Positions 49,092 to 62,503 of a stretch of 64,000 bases of DNA are shown here, in pieces; the stretch's first letter is position 1, and each line of letters opens with the position of its first letter. The stretch lies in the NCBI GenBank assembly GCA_028554795.2, contig CM068842.1, forward strand, positions 27,853,577-27,917,576, written 5' to 3'. Position numbers and translations under genes: made by a program. The notes beneath the pieces were generated by a model. The model saw only the letters and a program-made list of their open reading frames with translations, made no database searches and was not told where the DNA came from. The stretch comes from Sinohyriopsis cumingii. Taxonomy: Eukaryota > Mollusca > Bivalvia > Unionida > Unionidae.

Positions 49092-50129
49092 TTAATAAGA
49101 ATATGCAATATAAGTTTGATCAATGAAAATGTTACTAATGCCTAAATATATATCAGCTAATTAACTTTTGTACACTGAAATTAAATTTTTAGTTATTTTT
49201 GTAATGTGCTTTTAATGTAATCATCATAAATGCAGTATATTCTCTTTGTGTTCAAGAGTGAGAAATGTCATTCTATGATGTCCCATTGCTAGACATCACT
49301 ATAAACTGCCACACTGCAGACATCATAGCGATATGACTGAAAAATTGTTAAAGCAAAGTTAAAAATCCAAATCACACACACACACACACTATCCATTGAG
49401 AACCTCATTTACTGCAGACCCTGTTTTGAACTCAGACTTGCAGAAGTATTTGATGTAAAATAATATCTTTTGTATCAAACCAGATAAAGGGGAAGTAATA
49501 AAGGAAAAATTTAAAGTCATGCAAGTGCTACCTGCGGTCATGGTCATGTGTTGAGTCAATTCAGTCAAACACTGTTGTAAATATTAAGTAAGTAGTATAA
49601 TTAACCTACCTTACATAAGCCTGCTTGAATCTATTATCTCTCCGTCCTGATATTTTTATTACAAAGACTGCCCAGACTCCAAATGCAAAGATACATTTTT
49701 TTATCGATGTTGATACTTCCAGACAGAAGATATGACATTGATAACAAGGGGTAGGGTGGGGGGAGGACATACCACAAAGGATTCTATTTGCCATTTTTTT
49801 GAGTTTTATTTACAACTGTTTCTTCTGATCCAGAATTCAAATGAGGGAAATGGTTGCTACTTCATGAGAAATGGTGTAGCATAAGAAATTATGGAAACAA
49901 AAGTATTGCTGTTCTCCGATGTCATATCTTCTCTACCTCCAGCCCATTTAAATGTAGTTCGAGTATTCAGGATTGTCATCATCAGTTCAGAGAGAGTGCT
50001 GTACTGTTGTTGGAACACTACTATTGTAGTGCTGTATTCCACATCAGCAGCTATGTTTTGTTATCAAAGAAATTATTGTTGAAAAGCTGTTACATGCTAG
50101 ACCTTTTTATCTGAGGGACTGTGTTACTT
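49092..50129. other. Unannotated sequence
   Basis: Contains a piece of the third SINE family (49275-49355), a short (CA)n at 49374-49390 and otherwise plain DNA. Confidence 0.4.
49275..49355 (+). mobile_element. SINE, third family, 3' fragment
   Basis: GATGTCCCATTGCTAGACAT, CACTATAAACTGCCACACTG and ATATGACTGAAAAATTGTTA match the 3' end of the element at 36605. Confidence 0.65.
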
Positions 50130-51025
50130 GAGTAAATGTGTTATATGAGTAAGCATTTTAATCCAAAGAAGTGTGTTATGCAAGTAAATTTTTGATATGA
50201 GGGTATGTGTTATATAAGTAAATATTTCGTATGAGGGAGTGTGTTATATGAGTATATATTTCATATGAGGGAATGTGTTATATGCGTAAATATTTAATGA
50301 GGGAATGTGTTATATGTGTAAATATTTAATATGAGGGAATGAGTTATATGAGTAAATATTTCATATGAGGGAATGTGCTATATGAGTAAATATTTCATAT
50401 GAGGGAGTGTGTTATGTGAGTAAATATTTCATATGAGGGAATGTGTTATATGCGTAAATATTTAATATGAGGGAATGTGTTATTTGTGTAAATATTTCAT
50501 GAGGGAATGTGCTATATGAGTAAATATTTCATATGAGGGAATGTGTTATATGAGTAAATATTTCATATGAGGGAATGTGCTATATGAGTAAATATTTCAT
50601 GAGGGAGTGTGTTATGTGAGTAAATATTTCATGAGGGAATGTGTTATATGCGTAAATATTTAATATGAGGGAATGTGTTATTTGAGTAAATATTTAATAT
50701 GAGGGAATGTGTTATATGAGTAAATATTTCATACGAGGGAATATGCTATATGAGTAAATATTTCATGAGGGAGTGTGTTATGTGAGTAAATATTTCATAT
50801 GAGGGAATGTGTTATATGCGTAAATATTTAATATGAGTGAATGTGTTATTTGAGTAAATATTTAATATGAGGGAATGTGTTATATGAGTAAATATTTCAT
50901 ACGAGGGAATGTGCTATATGAGTAAATATTTCATATGAGGGAGTGTGTTACCTGAGTAAATATTTAAAATGAGGGAATGTTTTAAATGAGTAAACATTTT
51001 ATATAAGGGAATGTGTTATACTGAG
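50130..51025. repeat. ~34-bp minisatellite, about 26 copies
   Basis: TGAGTAAATATTTCATATGA followed by GGGAATGTGTTATA repeats, with 32-34-bp length variants (loss of AT in CATATGAG). Blocks of variants recur in order, for example the GCGTAAATATTTAATATGAG unit. The edges are more diverged. Confidence 0.95.
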
Positions 51026-52554
51026 ACTAGTACAGTGAGTGATCACTGTATTAGGGTTTCATCACTATCAATGCATTTAAGGGGAGAGAAGAAAAAAAAG
51101 GAAAGAAAGAAAAGGTATTATTTTGCAAAAATGCATTGAACAATTTTGTATCTTCCCCTCTTTTATCCCCAGTATTAACCATTCTGGTATGCAGGGATTA
51201 GGCTGCATTTTCAATCCTACAGTTAAATATAAATGCAAATAATAGAGATAGTCTAAGAATACATTCATTAAAATTGACTTCATTGATATGTGGATTGAGT
51301 ATATTGTATATCACATCTTAACTGACAACATCACCAACACATTCACCATCACCAGTAAAGCAACAGCTAATATATATCAAGTATTTTGTTCCCTTTTCCT
51401 TGTGATTGGTTGGTAGTGTACAGGGACGGCCTGAATATTATTAAACTGATGAATGTTGGTCTGCAGGGAATAGTGTACAAAATCCTGGAGATGCTTGTAA
51501 AAACATTTACAAATTGTCTGCAAGCATTCATTAGCTAATAATAAATATGGAATCTGGTGCTTTGGCATTGATTTTATCATTGAGAAAGGAAGCTGGGGAT
51601 TGCTATAATGAAAACTTAATGGAGGCAATAGGTTCATTGACATGTCTGCCATTTGGCTGAATTATTGGTGTGACATTTTTGTCATTTAATCATGAATATT
51701 GATGCAAAATGTTCGCCCAGGTTCCTTTTGTGTGTTTTACTGAGTCAACAGTATGTTTTGTCCCAAGGTTTGATTGGTGATGTATGTGGTATGAGCATGA
51801 ATGCTTATTTAGTGAGGAGGCAATCCAGGTAAAGTGTCCTGTGATGTAGGGATACACAATTAGTGGCTAATCTGGAAGGGACAGATTAGAATTGGCAACT
51901 GGAGTATGCAACCCAACCTGACACCGAGCAAGGGTTGCTCCTAAGGGTTATTTGGTTCTAGCTAATGCCCGTTATTGATAATGATACAAATAGGTGTTAA
52001 GGCATAAAAGAACTGATTAAATTGGTTTTGAACATTCCATGTAACATTAGGATAAAACAAATTATAGCACTGGGATAGAATTTGGACAAAATATTTATTT
52101 GGTCTTTTAATTGTTAATACTGCAGAAACATGTCAGTATCATGTTGCATTCTGGTATTTTGATTTTGTCAGGATTAATTTTATTGTTTTGCATTTCATTG
52201 GCAAGACTTCTTTATTTAAACCAAATAATTTGGCAAAAGCATTATAATCTGGAAATCTCACTTTTCTATCATTTTTATGTTTTATTTTTAAAAAAATCAG
52301 TCTCAGTTATTGCAAAGAATTGAAACAGTTATCCTTGGATTCCTTTTGCAGATTTTTTTAGCAACTTACCCCCACCCCTTTTACTGCAGCGTACTTCTGA
52401 TGTTGAATAAACAGGAGTAGAAGAAGCATGTCGTATACAAGATGATTCTTTGCTAATTAATTGTTTGGGTTGGTTGATTAGTTTTTAATGGCACTTTCAG
52501 CATTTTATTTGGTTATACATGCATAATTCCTTGGAAATGGGTGGTGCTAAGTGC
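51026..52554. other. Unannotated, non-repetitive sequence
   Basis: 51380-51720 is complex, non-repetitive DNA with several TAAT cores and ATGCAAA, and resembles regulatory sequence. No exon was supported. A small inverted pair CTAATCT / AGATTAG lies near 51869. Confidence 0.35.
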
Positions 52555-52672
52555 CTTTCCCAAATAGAAATTGAGGCAGCCGTCTACTGGCTGGCCTAGG
52601 TAGGTATTGAAGCCATGACACTTGATTTAGGAGTCTAACACTCTACCAACTGAGCTACTGATGCTGCAGCTG
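52555..52672 (-). mobile_element. tRNA-derived SINE, minus strand
   Basis: Read on the minus strand, AGTAGCTCAGTTGGTAGAGT is an A-box region and GGCTTCAATACC a B-box region. GCCAGTAGACGGCTGCC and GGGAAAGGCACTTAGC follow, like the element at 13503. Confidence 0.6.
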
Positions 52673-55097
52673 CTCTTCATAGGATTTGTTAATGTGCTCT
52701 ATCATTATGATGGGTGTATACCTGTCTTTCTCTGCCAAATCAACCAGACTGGAGACATGATATCTGCCTCTCTCTCCTGCTCTCTGAATCTGTCTGCCAG
52801 CTACTGGCATGAATATACAAGATAACGAAAAACACACCAGGAGAATTTCACAGCCTGACATGCATTTGCAGTCATTACACACATAAAATTAGCAGAAATT
52901 GGCAAATCACCTCTTCAATTTATTCAGAGATTGTGCCAGTTTCCAAATTTGCCTCCACATAACAGCTAGCCAGATCTTGGATCAGGAGCCAAGACATGTA
53001 GGGTGGACACAATTTGTTAGATCAGCCTTTGTACAAAGCTTTAAAGACATTCCAAGATAATAGTGGAGAGTGTGCACTTGTCACTTTTCACTGCTGATGT
53101 AGCTTGCCAGTTTTTTTGTGTGCCTATTTTCACTTCATTAACGTGAGGTTGAAGAGGAGCATGCATGGAGATTGTCATAGGTAGATTTTGTGTACTGCAG
53201 TGCATTATCTTTCTAAGTGAACTCTGAATTAAGTGATAGCTTATCCTTTGATATATTTGGCATTCAAATTGGAACCTGCTCTCAAGATGCATTAATGGAA
53301 TTTAAAAATTTATTTAAGGAGATAATCAGAATCACAGGTGGATGGTATTTTATTCATTTTATCTAATGAGAGCCAACCAAGTTGCAGTTGAGAAAGATTC
53401 TTGGTTGTGAATTTCTGAGAGGTCTTCTGGATGAAGAGCTCTCATAGTAATAGGAATAGATTCAGCTGGAATGTTACCAGATTGATCTAATTTTCTTCCG
53501 CAAACAAAACTATGACCATGTTTATGGGTAAAGAATCATGTCTGCGCCTGGAATTACCCACCATTGAACATATTCTTTTTAGCAATTCTGGCATCTAGAA
53601 GAAACATCAAAATAATAATTCATCCCACATTATACATATACAGGTGGATTTCATAAAGATTTCAGGACTGCTTTTCAGCCGAAGAAGATATAAAGGTTTG
53701 TTTTTATATGGCCTCTTGTCATTGTTGTAATAACTAACTTGTTCCAGAATCTTGGTATTTATTTTGAATGTGTCGCTATATTTCAGATTGATGTCTGTTA
53801 AAAACATTGTTAATATTGCATACGGTCTTTGGTACAGGAGTTTTTTATTTATTTTTTGCAATCATCAGCAATCCTTGTATGACTGTATTTATATCATTAT
53901 AAGCTCCCACATGTCTTAAAAATTGTTTTTGGCAAATATTTATTAATGATATATTTATCCCATGATAAGGCAGACCCTGCATTTTCACATATCCATTAAA
54001 TAGAGTCCACTGGTTTTATCATGAAAGAAATTTACAAATGGCTGTTTTATATTTTTTTAATCAGCCACTGAATAGGCAGGTTGGCTTCTAACAATGTCAT
54101 ATCATTAATGTTTAGTGTGAAAAAAATTGCCACTAATATTTATCTTTAGATGTTATTGCCTGGATAGTTTAGAGTTGTACACACAGAATGGGTGTCCAAT
54201 TTTTCCTGAGGAAAATGAAAAGAAATGCAAACCCATAATCAGAGCTTGAAAATTCTGCCTAACATCTTGTATTTACGTGCGGTAGTCGAGAAAAGATAGG
54301 TAACTTTGTCAAAATGATCATCCAAGTGGGGTATTTGGCAGGCTTAGTGTGGAATACATAAAATTGATGCTGGATGAGTAAAAGTTTCATGTGACTTGCA
54401 ATGAATGGCCATCGTAGCTAAATCAGAATATTTAGGTTCCTGATAATACATACATTTTCACAGTTCAGTTTTGATCCTTCAGAAACTGAATAAATTATGT
54501 GGACCTCATTTCTTGTTATGCTCAGTCTGTGAGCAATATATTTCTTTTTTTTATGCAGAAAGGCAGAATTAATGATGTAAAGTTATACAGGATACATATA
54601 CATTTAAAAATATCTGCACTATGACAGAATAATGGCATGAAGGTCAGAAAATCACATTTATGATGAACTGTTATCTTTTAAAGAGTGTGGTATCATGTAT
54701 GTGGATGTTAATGCTCAACCATTCAGTTATCATTTCTGACCCTAACACTCCCCACCTCCCTTAAAAAGAAAAATTCAATTTAAAAAAAAATTCAGTTGTT
54801 AAAAAAATCTCAGAAATTGATTTGTACATCTAATTGAGCTGATTTAGCCCTGTACTTGAAGTGCTTAGTATATGATATATACAGATTATTAATATGTATA
54901 CGTTTTAATTTTTTTTTAAAACCAACAAATAAATTTTATTTTAAAAAAAATGTGTTCATTAACATTGATGACTGAAAACTGACCCAAATGCAACAGAGGA
55001 AAACCATACCAGGGTGTGACGGAAGAACAGATGGATGGATAAATGTAACACTACATGACTCTACCACTATTCTGTTGGTTGATTATAAAAGTTGGTA
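52673..55097. other. Unannotated sequence
   Basis: AT-rich DNA with poly-A/poly-T runs at 54760-54960. No recognised gene, array or transposon. Confidence 0.4.
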
Positions 55098-55110
55098 AAC
55101 ATATCCAGTG

Positions 55111-55350
55111 TGGGGTCCTGAGTGGCTGAGTGGTCTAAAGCGCTCATCATTGCAGATCACTGACATCTCACCTCTGTCTGCATGGGTTCAAGTCTTGGGC
55201 TCAGCCATTGTGGGTATGTAAGAAAGCTTCTCATGGGTCGGTGGTTCTTTCCAGGATTTTCCTGGGTTCTTCCTCCACCATTTATACTGGCCGCCATGTA
55301 TAGCCAATCATGTGCTGAAAAATGGAGTTAAACCCTTTGGCGACAACAAC
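55111..55350 (+). mobile_element. SINE family A, near full-length copy
   Basis: GGTCCTGAGTGGCTGAGTGG and GGGTTCAAGTCTTGGGCTC give the A- and B-box regions, followed by the family body and a (CAA)n tail. A segment with the GCCAGTAG of other copies is missing. A 13-bp duplication AACATATCCAGTG flanks it (55098-55110 and 55351-55363). Confidence 0.93.
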
Positions 55351-55363
55351 AACATATCCAGTG

Positions 55364-56726
55364 CTTCAAGTAGAAACATTGAATATAGAAAGGTCACATC
55401 ATTTGATTATGTCTTGTGAGGTATTTCCTTGTTTATGCATTGTATTAAATATTGTTGAATGAAAGAAGAAAAATGGTTTCTGACAAAAATGTAAGTTATC
55501 TGCATAAATGAATGTTAAACATGGGGCAGATATGGTGTGCCATTGATGATACCCTTGTTAAGTGTAGATAGATCAATATGCCACTTTTTTAAAAGTTGTT
55601 TTTAGCTCTGATTATTCTTTGTATTGTCAGTCATCTCATTCAAGTGATTCCCTATATGACCTCTTGAATGAAAGAGACTGCCAAACCTTCACTATGTCAG
55701 TTGTCAGGTAGAATTAAAATAGAAGGGGGACTTAGAGATGGGGTTATCTACATCATAAGGAAATCAGAGATGCCACTTGACAAAACATACAATGGAAGAT
55801 GTAGTTTGATGAAGAGTTTAAAGTTCTTAGTCTTTGTAGTGAATTGCAAGTTCCATGAAGAGTTTACAGTTGAAACATCTGACCTGTTTAATATAATCTG
55901 TATGGGGAATCAGCTGAAATCATAGACAAGTGATAGAAGTGTCTTTGCTAATCAGCTTATCAAATAAACAAGACATTTCTGTTCTATCTTTTAGTTAACA
56001 CTTAAAGGAGCCTAATTTTACATTGAAAATACTGATATGTAACACTGTCAAAGTGACCCTAACTGTTCCAGGTGAAAAAAATTCCTAAATATGTTACTAT
56101 TTCAAAGTCATCCTTAACTGTTCTTTTGATTCCGAGTCCTTTTGGTGAATGTTCAGATGGAAATGCACTGCTGCATACAGTAATTAAGCAGATAGAGTTC
56201 TAACCTATTAGATTACATTCATCAAGAGCCACTTCAGAATACATTTAGTTATTTATTGTTCTGATTTTGGATTTGCATGTTTAATTTGGTAATGGCATCA
56301 GAACTGAAATGACATGTGCAGCAGCCCGCATATTACACAAGGATTTACATAATAGATGGCAGACGTACTACCACCATCCTCATTTGGCAAAATTCACTCG
56401 CCAAGCAGCCCCTGAATTTTGAGAAATTCCATCCTGGCTGATTGGACTTGTTATTCTGACCTGATAATTGGATTAAATCAAACCTCTTACTTAACTTAAG
56501 ACTTGCATTGGTAAAATTGAGGCCAGGAATTCCCCCAATTAAACCCAAAGAATCCAGTAATCTTATTGGCTTGAATTTAAGTATGACTTAAATTTAATCA
56601 TTTCTGTATCTTGAGTCATAAGGGAAATCATATTATATTGTGTTATCTCTCTGCCCATCAGTCTGTTACAAGTTTAGTTTCTGCACAATAGACAAGGATG
56701 TCAATCATCACAGTTAGCTAACTTTG
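55364..56726. other. Unannotated; possible conserved block at 56.34-56.58 kb
   Basis: 56340-56580 is non-repetitive with several CpGs (GACGTACT, CACTCGCC). A 19-codon plus-strand reading from ATG at 56354 (MADVLPPSSFGK...) ends at a stop without a donor site, so no exon is called. Confidence 0.3.
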
Positions 56727-56955
56727 TGGAAGCTGGTTTACTGAAGGGCCAGTTTAAGAAAGTTCCTTATTGGGCCAGTATATGTGGCCAGTCTGCAAAG
56801 GAAGCTGGGTTACTGAAGGGCCAGTTTAAGAAAGTTCCTTATTGGGTCAATGTATGTGGCCAGTCTGCAAAGGAAGCTGGGTTACTGAGGGGCCAGTTTA
56901 AGGAAGCTCCTTATTCAGTCAATGTATGTGACCAGAATGCAAAGGAAGCTTGTTG
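56727..56955. repeat. 72-bp tandem repeat, three copies
   Basis: GAAGCTGGTTTACTGAAGGG, CCAGTTTAAGAAAGTTCCTT and ATGTGGCCAGTCTGCAAAG repeat every 72 bp, three copies. The 98-codon frame across it follows from the period being divisible by 3, and many of the base changes alter amino acids. Confidence 0.92.
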
Positions 56956-58764
56956 GATGAGGGCTTTCCTATGGTACAGACACCAATTTAACTTTACTAG
57001 TCATTGTGAATTTATAGTTTGATAGATTTCTTAAACTGTTTAACTAACTTGGTTATGTTGCCCATAAAAGAGTTTGAAAATCACAATGGCACTTGGACAA
57101 TTGCAGCTTTTTCTTTCCTTCTGAAGATTTTGTGAAAATAATAATTGTAATCCATCAAAGTTATATATTGCCCAAAAAATTTTAATTGATCTTGTTCACT
57201 TAGTAATGTGTCCCAGACTCTGGTAATCCATCACAACTAATTACTCTAATTAATGCGTGAGGAGACAGAGATGAATATTAAATCATCAAAATATGAAATG
57301 TCTTTGTGTCATATTTGACATTTTATCGCAAGTAAAAGGTTGCATTCTGGTACTGAATTTTCTTTTTAATCAATTGAACTGAATTATATAGCTCATTACA
57401 TTGATAGCCAGTGAAAAGTTCTGACTATAATAATGCGGAATGTGACTTGTATATTAACATTATGACTATGCCATGTTTGAGAATGGGTACTTTAACATGA
57501 CAGTTGTTCTTACTGTGGGTGCCAAGTTAAGTTTTGTAGATGATATGTCAAGTGTCATATCTACGAGACATTTTGTTCGATGTTTGACTGATTTCTAGAT
57601 TTTAAGATGTTAGATTTTGTTTTTACTCAAAGTCTGATTTACAAATTGACAAGTATTAATCAGTAGTGTTCATTGTGAAATTGTGTATAATTGTAAGGAA
57701 TCTTTATTCAGTATAATGCTTATTGTTTTTCATGGCTTTTCTTTTAAAGTTAAAGAGTGATAGTTCTGCATTGTCTTATAGCTTGACTGACTTTGCACAT
57801 TTACAGTTTCGTACAGATAATGTTACAAAATACATGTACCTTCATTTAAAACTAATCAGTGTTATGTAGAAGTTAGAATATTGATTTTGTGCCCAAATTA
57901 CCAGGGGAAAGATGAACTGATTCTATATATTACACATGCAGTTCTAGTTGTAGCACATGAGATAGAACATGGTCTACCTTACTTTACTAAAAAAATATCT
58001 AACTTCCAGCTACATGTAGTAGCTTCATTTATGAAAGAAAAACTGTTTTGATATGAACTTATTCAAGCGGCAGTGTCACAATTGATGATTTGATAAGCAG
58101 TTGTTCTATGACATCAAAGAGAACTGCATGCCATCTGTTGGATGATTGATGAAGATGGTGTTGTGCAGGTTAATGCAGAGACTCGATTTCACGCTTTTGT
58201 TATCGTTTGGTTAAGCATGCAAAATACAGAAATACGTTGAGCTGATATTGCAGAGTGTTAATGCATGGGAGTTTATTTTGACACCATGTCATGGATGATA
58301 ACTTACTGGAGTGTACATTGTGATATTGAATTTATGCCTTTTGTGGTTAATCCTGTTAGGAATCAGTAAATAATACTGTTTCCCTTCAATAAAGGTTGTA
58401 TATGGAAAGGTAAATCCAGTCTTGGATGATGTGAAGACCAAACAATACCAGCTCGAGTATATCCGTGTGAATTCTCTCTGGTCACATTGTGGGGATAATT
58501 TCCATAGCTTATGGAGATTTTTTTAAAAAAAAAATTTTCATGTGACAAATTAGATTTGCCACCATGAAATAACATTAGCATTGTTCAGTGTTCTCAGTTT
58601 TTATGTAACTATAATGTAGTTCGGGTATGATGTATGAGAGAGATCGTGTGAATTTTGTCATATGAATGCATCATTTAAATAGGCAACGTACGATAGAAAA
58701 ATGTTAAATTGATAGGAGCTGTATTACTGGTTCTTAAATTAGACATAGGATATACTGGTACAGT
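56956..58764. other. Unannotated sequence
   Basis: Plain AT-rich DNA upstream of the candidate first exon. No TATA-like element can be singled out. Confidence 0.4.
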
Positions 58765-58854
58765 ATGTGTGCCCAGAAATGGAAAGCGGGATGTTGTGTA
58801 CAGAAAGATTCGGATTATTCTTTCATCAGCTTTGCGGACATGCTGAGGAAAATG
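58765..58854 (+). CDS. Candidate first coding exon (90 nt)
   Basis: ATG at 58765 opens MCAQKWKAGCCVQ, then KDSDYSFISFADMLRKM, and ends at a strong donor ATG|GTAAGC in phase 0. CpGs (AAGCGGG, ATTCGGA, TTTGCGGAC) stand out. An alternative reading is an internal 51-nt exon starting at 58804 after GTTGTGTACAG, in the same frame. I do not recognise the protein. The exon at 63861 would join it in frame. Confidence 0.4.
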
Positions 58855-59356
58855 GTAAGCTGTTGCTAATGTTTCAATGCTTTAATATTTATTCTGTAAC
58901 ATTTTACGAATATCGTTTTATAATACCATAACACGATCATCAAATCTTTGAATTCTCAAATTTTGTGACACTTATCTTCAGGATTCTTTGATATATACCA
59001 AACATAATAGATCTAAATGGTATGAAAGTTAGAAATATGAGACACTTTCCTGTATTTAATACTTGCACAACTGTTTGTAGCCCAACACTTTAGTCAGTGA
59101 GAGTTCATACAACTTAGTGTTGTGAGTTTAAAAGTCATTAGATTTTTAAATGACTTTAATAATTATTTCCCATTCAGTCACTATCTGCCAGTTTGGGATC
59201 ATTCTCTTACTTAAGCAAAAATAGATTACAGGAGAAAAATTAAATATTTGAAAAATGTCATGCTTTTTATTGGGCTTTATTTATATCCTTAAAACATAGG
59301 TTTATATAAACTTTTCAAATATATCATGTTCATGTGTTTGTAGCCTAATTTGGGTT
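58855..59356. other. Unannotated, possibly intron
   Basis: AT-rich sequence after the donor at 58855. Nothing else seen. Confidence 0.35.
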
Positions 59357-59480
59357 GATCGTGGGTTGGTGGGTCTTTCCGGGGTTTTTCCAGGTTCTTC
59401 CTCCACCATTTATACTGGCCACCATGTATTACCCTATCTTGTGCTGAAAAATGGTGTTAAACCCTACAACAACAACAACA
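59357..59480 (+). mobile_element. SINE family A, 5'-truncated copy
   Basis: It starts near GATCGTGGGTTGGTGGGTC in the body and ends with GGTGTTAAACCC and (CAA)n. No tRNA-like head. I could not see a clear target duplication. Confidence 0.85.
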
Positions 59481-61864
59481 TTTCATAGCAAAGTTGGAAA
59501 AGTACCATTTCTGGCACACGTCATGAGAATTCTATAATGTTTGGAAGAGAAACTGCAATTTTTTTTAACCTGGTTTGTGACAGAATCTAATCAAAAAGAA
59601 ATTTGATTTATTACAGTCAGATATGGATGTTCCAGACACCACTTATTCAGACTTGTCAATCCTACAGACAGATCGCCTGATAAACATCTTATTTCCATAA
59701 TGTGTGCAAATTGAGAAAAATCCAAAATTTAAAATGCATTTAAATTATGGATTTCTTTTTTAATTTGAAGCATTTTGTCCTAAGCTCATATCTCCAGTCA
59801 TAAGTTTTGTCTGTGTTTTATTATGGTGTATTTTATTAGCATTAAAGAAGGCCATCAGCACAAGACAGATGTTTGGGCATGTTATGACTGATGCTCACTT
59901 AAATAGAGTATTGTATTCAAATGCGTCTTGAACTAGTGATATCCAATATCCAGCTTGTTAAATTCTCTATTTTTTTTAACTTGTCCAGATTATTGGGACT
60001 TCCCTGGATACACAGCTTATTTTGGAGCTTTGTCCCGACCATTGTGATTGCCCCTGGATATACAATTTGTTCTGTAAAGACTGATAATTTATCCCAACAT
60101 ATCCATTTCTTCCAATAGGTCTGGATAATTGGTTTACTGTACTTGAAGTAGATAGGTTGCTTCATGCATAGTAGTGGTTATTTAGTTTGTAGAATGTAGT
60201 ACACCGGGTCTATCTAGAAACTCATACAGCAGGTTTCTGTTCTAAGTCACTGCTATATCAAGCTCCATGGGCATGCCATAAAATTGAGTTAAAAAAAAGA
60301 ATTATGGGTAGATCTAATGTTATGTTAAATAATGACATGAAACAGAATTTTGAACCTGACTTAAACTGACATTTAAAATGATAGTGAAACAGGTGGGGTC
60401 CATGAACTTATATTTTACCTGTGCCAATAATAAATACATCCATACCAGATGTGTATGATGTGTTACTATAAGCCAGTCTCAAGCTTTGAGGTTTTATTTT
60501 TATCTTTGTGACAACATGATGTATCATCTATTATGCCTATATTTTTCAGCCACTTTTCTCTCATACGGTTGTACTTGGTAAAGAAATGAATGTTAAAGTA
60601 CCTATCACACAACAGTATCAGATACAGACATTTTGTAGAACTAATAGCCCATTTCATACCGAATTTAACCGAGTTGCTCCATAATTATCCGAATAACCAC
60701 CCAAGTTACTTTATACTCCAGCCAATCAAACGCTGGTGGGTACATGTACATAAAGAAATGGCGTCCATTGTTGTTTTGAAATATTTCAGAAATAAAAAGG
60801 GTGAATATACAGTGTAATATATTGGACATGAAAAATGGCTTCTATAAAATATGGAAGATGGGATTAATTTAAATAATTCAGATTAAAAATTATGGAAATA
60901 AAGACCTATTTCTTTAGTATTTTATAACATTGTATTACAGTCTTAAAACTAAGTCATTAGTTCATTTGAGTCAAGTGTTAGTTTTAATGCTGCAAATAGC
61001 AAGGTCATGCATCAGTGCATGCATTTACCTTTTATCAACCATCGTGACAAAGGCATTTATTGGACATTGATTAGCATTTTATCAATTTTTACTTTGCGAT
61101 GATGATTTATATATTAGAACTTTGAAGTCGGTTTTTAAAACTGGTATTCAGCCATGTTTTACATTGGTTCCTGAGTTTTCAAAAGTCTGGACCTAGTCAT
61201 AGGCATGACAGAAGACACTTTAATGGCAAAGACTAGCAGTATAGAAAAACACTATTTTATTTTAGAATGACAAAATGATAAAAATACCATCATATTGTTT
61301 TACAGAAAGACTTTCTAAAGAATGTTGTTTACAATTTTTTAAAACTAAAACATGTGATCGGCTTGGATGCCATTCCTTAATGATTATATATTTTGGGACA
61401 GAAAAAAATCCTTGTCCTTATATCTAAGAAACTTTGAAAATTAAGCCAGAAAATTTGTTCCAGAACTTTGGAAAATGAAAAATTGCTAACCTGATCTCCC
61501 CACCTAATGCTTAACCTGAAACTTAAGAAAAATCACACCATCTTTGATCAAAATGTAATAACTTCTTTGTTCATCATCTTTAGCTTCTTTTTTACTTTGC
61601 TTTGTACAAATAAATCCATGAACAGAAGGAAACAAGTGAAAAAAATTAACAGGAATCAAATTTTAATCTAATCTATGCAGATATTATGGTAACTAAAGTT
61701 TCCCATACAATGCTTAAAAAAAATGGTTACTCAAAAGCTGGTCATAGATCACATTGTTAATTAAAAAATTGTTTACTGTTTGATTTATTTTGTTTATGAG
61801 ATATTCTGCTGGTCATTGTAGTCAAGGTCGCTGTAATTATGGAATAGCCATTTTCACTTACTGT
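59481..61864. other. Unannotated; promoter-like patch near 60.7 kb
   Basis: Near 60720 an AGCCAATCA (CCAAT-box-like) is followed by GAAATGGCGTCC, a start codon in good context for MASIVVLKYFRN. The frame upstream (60590-60760) is also open. The possible donor AAGG|GTGAAT is weak. This may be a promoter and first exon, or part of an unknown mobile element. Confidence 0.25.
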
Positions 61865-62076
61865 CTTTACTCACTTATAAGTTGAGTTTAAACTGCAAAC
61901 AAGAAAGATTCTGACCTGCCATAGCATAATGCACCTACAGAGCAGGGTCTATGTTGTTTTTTCTACTGATTATTCCTAACAAACTGCACTGATCCAGATC
62001 TGCCAGCACATTATGTGATGGCACATTGAGGTCTATACAGTTTGCAGTTGGACTGAACTTACAAGCAAGTATATAC
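61865..62076 (-). mobile_element. Double-palindrome element, copy 6 (inverted)
   Basis: It runs from TACTCACTTATAAGTTGAG to CTTACAAGCAAGTATA. The spacer TTTCTACTGATTATTCCTAA is in the same orientation as in copy 5. Half-palindromes GATCCAGATCTGCCAGCAC and GGCACATTGAGGTCTATAC are partly decayed. Confidence 0.75.
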
Positions 62077-62326
62077 ACTATGGTAGTGGTCATGCCTAAA
62101 GGCGATGCCTAAGCAACACAAGGATCAGTATCCTGACCTATTTTCACACCTTAACTAATGAAAAATATCACATTTGGCCTAAAATAGTTGGATGGTGCTT
62201 CTGGTGGTAACTATTGGTCATGCTGTTTAAGCACATTAGATGTATGGTAAGCTAACTAGAAGCCTGGATGTTTCCTTATCTAGTAAGTTGAAATCTGATT
62301 AGCTGTAATTGTGATAATTAAAGACT

Positions 62327-62503
62327 GTATATACTTGTTTGTGAGTTGATTCTAACTGCAAACAGCAGAGATCCTGATCTGCTATAGCATAATACTCAGA
62401 CCAGGGTATTACTCCTAAAAAAATGCACAGATCTAGATCTGCCAGTGCATTTTGCCGCGGCAGATCTGGGTCTGTGCAGTTTGCAGTTGGACTTGTGACT
62501 AAA
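62327..62503 (-). mobile_element. Double-palindrome element, copy 7 (inverted)
   Basis: TATATACTTGTTTGTGAGTT begins it. The first half is shortened by a deletion after GCATAATACTCAGACC, and the second half is well preserved (GATCTAGATCTGCCAGTGC / GCGGCAGATCTGGGTCTGT). It lies only 250 bp from copy 6 in the same orientation. Confidence 0.75.

Noticed and set aside
56726..57022. 98-codon frame with three 24-residue repeats
   Set aside because: A 72-bp tandem repeat. The start codon would be GTG and there is no splice or domain support.
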